DNA of 64,000 nt from the NCBI GenBank assembly GCA_002415085.1, contig DIBV01000004.1, forward strand, positions 265,879-329,878, given 5' to 3'. Below the pieces are notes generated by a model that saw only the letters and a list, made by a program, of their open reading frames with translations, was not told where the DNA came from and searched no databases. This DNA comes from Arsukibacterium sp. UBA5043 (GTDB lineage Bacteria; Pseudomonadota; Gammaproteobacteria; Enterobacterales; Alteromonadaceae). The translations under genes and the position numbers were made by a program. Position 1 is the stretch's first letter; each line of letters opens with the position of its first letter. This document shows positions 63,115-64,000 of the stretch, piece by piece.

Positions 63115-64000
63115 ATGAAGCCTATTGTCCGTGATACAGAAGGTAATTTGGTATTACGTCTAAAAATCATGGGGTGCCACTTATCTGAGCAAACAAAATT
63201 TTTAGATACACCGAAACACAGGACGTATTTGCAGACTACCTTAAAAAAAATACATCAAGAAGTGAAATCGGGTGTTTTTGACTATGCAAAATACTTTCCT
63301 TACAGTAAAAATGTATTTTATATCAATGCATTAAAATCAAAATTTCTGTCGCCAGGTTGGCGAGGACTACCTACTTTCAGGCATTTCCTAATGAATGAGT
63401 TTCAAGGTAGTTCAGATGAACTAGGGCAGATTTTAATGATTTGCATTATGGGATGTTTGGGGGAGCAACGGGTTGATGAAATTCTGGGTTACAACATCCT
63501 CAAACTGAAAGAAATGCTCAAGACTATAAAGGGAATTACAAAACCAAATTACATTGCAGCGATGGAGTTTGTTTTCAGGGTCTTAGATCAAGCTTCGCTA
63601 GTCTATGTATTTCCCAGGCCATTCAAACTAGTGCTAACAGACGACGGTGGACAATTTGCCAAACCATTATGTCACAGAGACATATTGCAAATAGTCGATA
63701 ACGTGCCATCAAAATATCGCGAGGTTTTTTTATTGCAATATTATACGGGGCTATCTTCAAAAGAGCTGTTAGAGCTTGAATGGAAACACTATAGCATAAA
63801 GGATACAACGTTTTTTTTGTCTGGGCGGGAGGTATATATCGACCCCTACGCTAGACGTCTTCTCTTTCAACTGCGAAAAAAATCGGGTAGTAGCCGCTAT
63901 GTATTTGGCGCACCTTTTGGCAAAAAGTTGAAAATAAACCATTGCTGGCTCAGCAAAGAATGTTGGCCAAAGGCTTGTGTCACCGGCAATGTAAAACTGA
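63115..64000 (+). CDS. Tyrosine-recombinase integrase with Arm domain, cut by the right window edge
   Basis: The frame is open from the ATG at 63115 (GGAGG six bases upstream) to the last base, at least 295 codons. Residues 1-65 form an Arm DNA-binding (DUF3596-like) domain: TKFLDTPKHRTYLQTTLKKI and SGVFDYAKYFPYS. A core-binding helix region follows, then the catalytic start VPSKYREVFLLQYYTGLSSKELLELEW. In active relatives that segment reads TGLRxSEL, so catalytic Arg I appears to be Ser214 here. The remaining HxxR and Tyr motifs lie outside the window. The protein is probably the integrase that inserted the element in phoH, unless the Arg change has disabled it. Confidence 0.82.
   Translation, partial: MKPIVRDTEGNLVLRLKIMGCHLSEQTKFLDTPKHRTYLQTTLKKIHQEVKSGVFDYAKYFPYSKNVFYINALKSKFLSPGWRGLPTFRHFLMNEFQGSSDELGQILMICIMGCLGEQRVDEILGYNILKLKEMLKTIKGITKPNYIAAMEFVFRVLDQASLVYVFPRPFKLVLTDDGGQFAKPLCHRDILQIVDNVPSKYREVFLLQYYTGLSSKELLELEWKHYSIKDTTFFLSGREVYIDPYARRLLFQLRKKSGSSRYVFGAPFGKKLKINHCWLSKECWPKACVTGNVKL

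Larger units (their letters stand above)
59529..64000 (+). mobile_element. Integrated element inside the phoH-like gene (right end outside window)
   Basis: The left boundary is where the host phoH-like gene loses homology (about 59529). To the right the DNA becomes visibly richer in A and T, genes are small and mostly unknown, and there are a Cro/CI-type repressor and a divergent tyrosine-recombinase gene. The attachment core cannot be defined because the right junction is outside the window; the left junction is in or near GTAATCCTG. The element could be a satellite, a prophage remnant or an integrative island. Confidence 0.8.

Overview
The window looks like chromosomal DNA of a marine-type gammaproteobacterium of the Alteromonadales/Chromatiales group, most like Rheinheimera or Arsukibacterium. 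That placement rests on recognised proteins and gene order (lptD-surA-pdxA-rsmA-apaG-apaH with divergent djlA, rapA-rluA, acnB-yacL, rplU-rpmA-obgE, DUF3718 and DUF3612 proteins); no database search was run. Most genes are ordinary housekeeping or envelope genes. From about 59.5 kb to the right edge the DNA is a more AT-rich integrated element.

Layout. 1-9 kb: a cupin protein cut by the left edge, a VOC protein, a broken PAS/GGDEF/EAL gene, a tandem Usp protein, a divergent ECF sigma factor / Ser-Thr kinase-TPR pair, and a PmrAB/QseBC-type two-component system. 9-13 kb: a VIT/CCC1-type metal transporter and a TlpA-DUF4266-DUF3570-ApbE operon. Two perfect CTTAAG-N5-CTTAAG boxes, one between the response regulator and the transporter gene and one before the TlpA operon, suggest the two-component system controls both. 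13-24 kb: an RND efflux operon with a gluzincin peptidase gene overlapping its 3' end, an old yellow enzyme, a DUF3592 membrane protein, a solute-binding-like protein, a small protein resembling one internal domain of malate synthase G, and a divergent DUF3612 regulator. 24-33 kb: an M13 peptidase, acnB, yacL and a large beta-propeller sensor kinase, with three copies of a dispersed palindromic repeat whose outer stem covaries (copies near 21.9, 26.0 and 29.0 kb).

33-38 kb: glnK-amtB behind a sigma-54-like promoter; then, on the minus strand, an apparent CsrB-type regulatory RNA with about twenty GGA motifs, many in hairpin loops; then a DyP-type peroxidase with changed active-site residues, argR and mdh. 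38-58 kb: ispB, rplU-rpmA-obgE-folA, a chemoreceptor, the lptD-to-apaH operon, djlA, ompA and rapA-rluA.

58-64 kb: the host phoH-like gene is interrupted at its Walker B codons near 59529. The inserted element starts with a complete, divergent phoH-like gene coupled to the truncated one through a TAATG overlap. It continues with small unknown genes, a perfect 30-bp palindrome, a Cro/CI-type repressor and a tyrosine-recombinase gene that runs off the right edge. No tRNA, rRNA or CRISPR array was seen.
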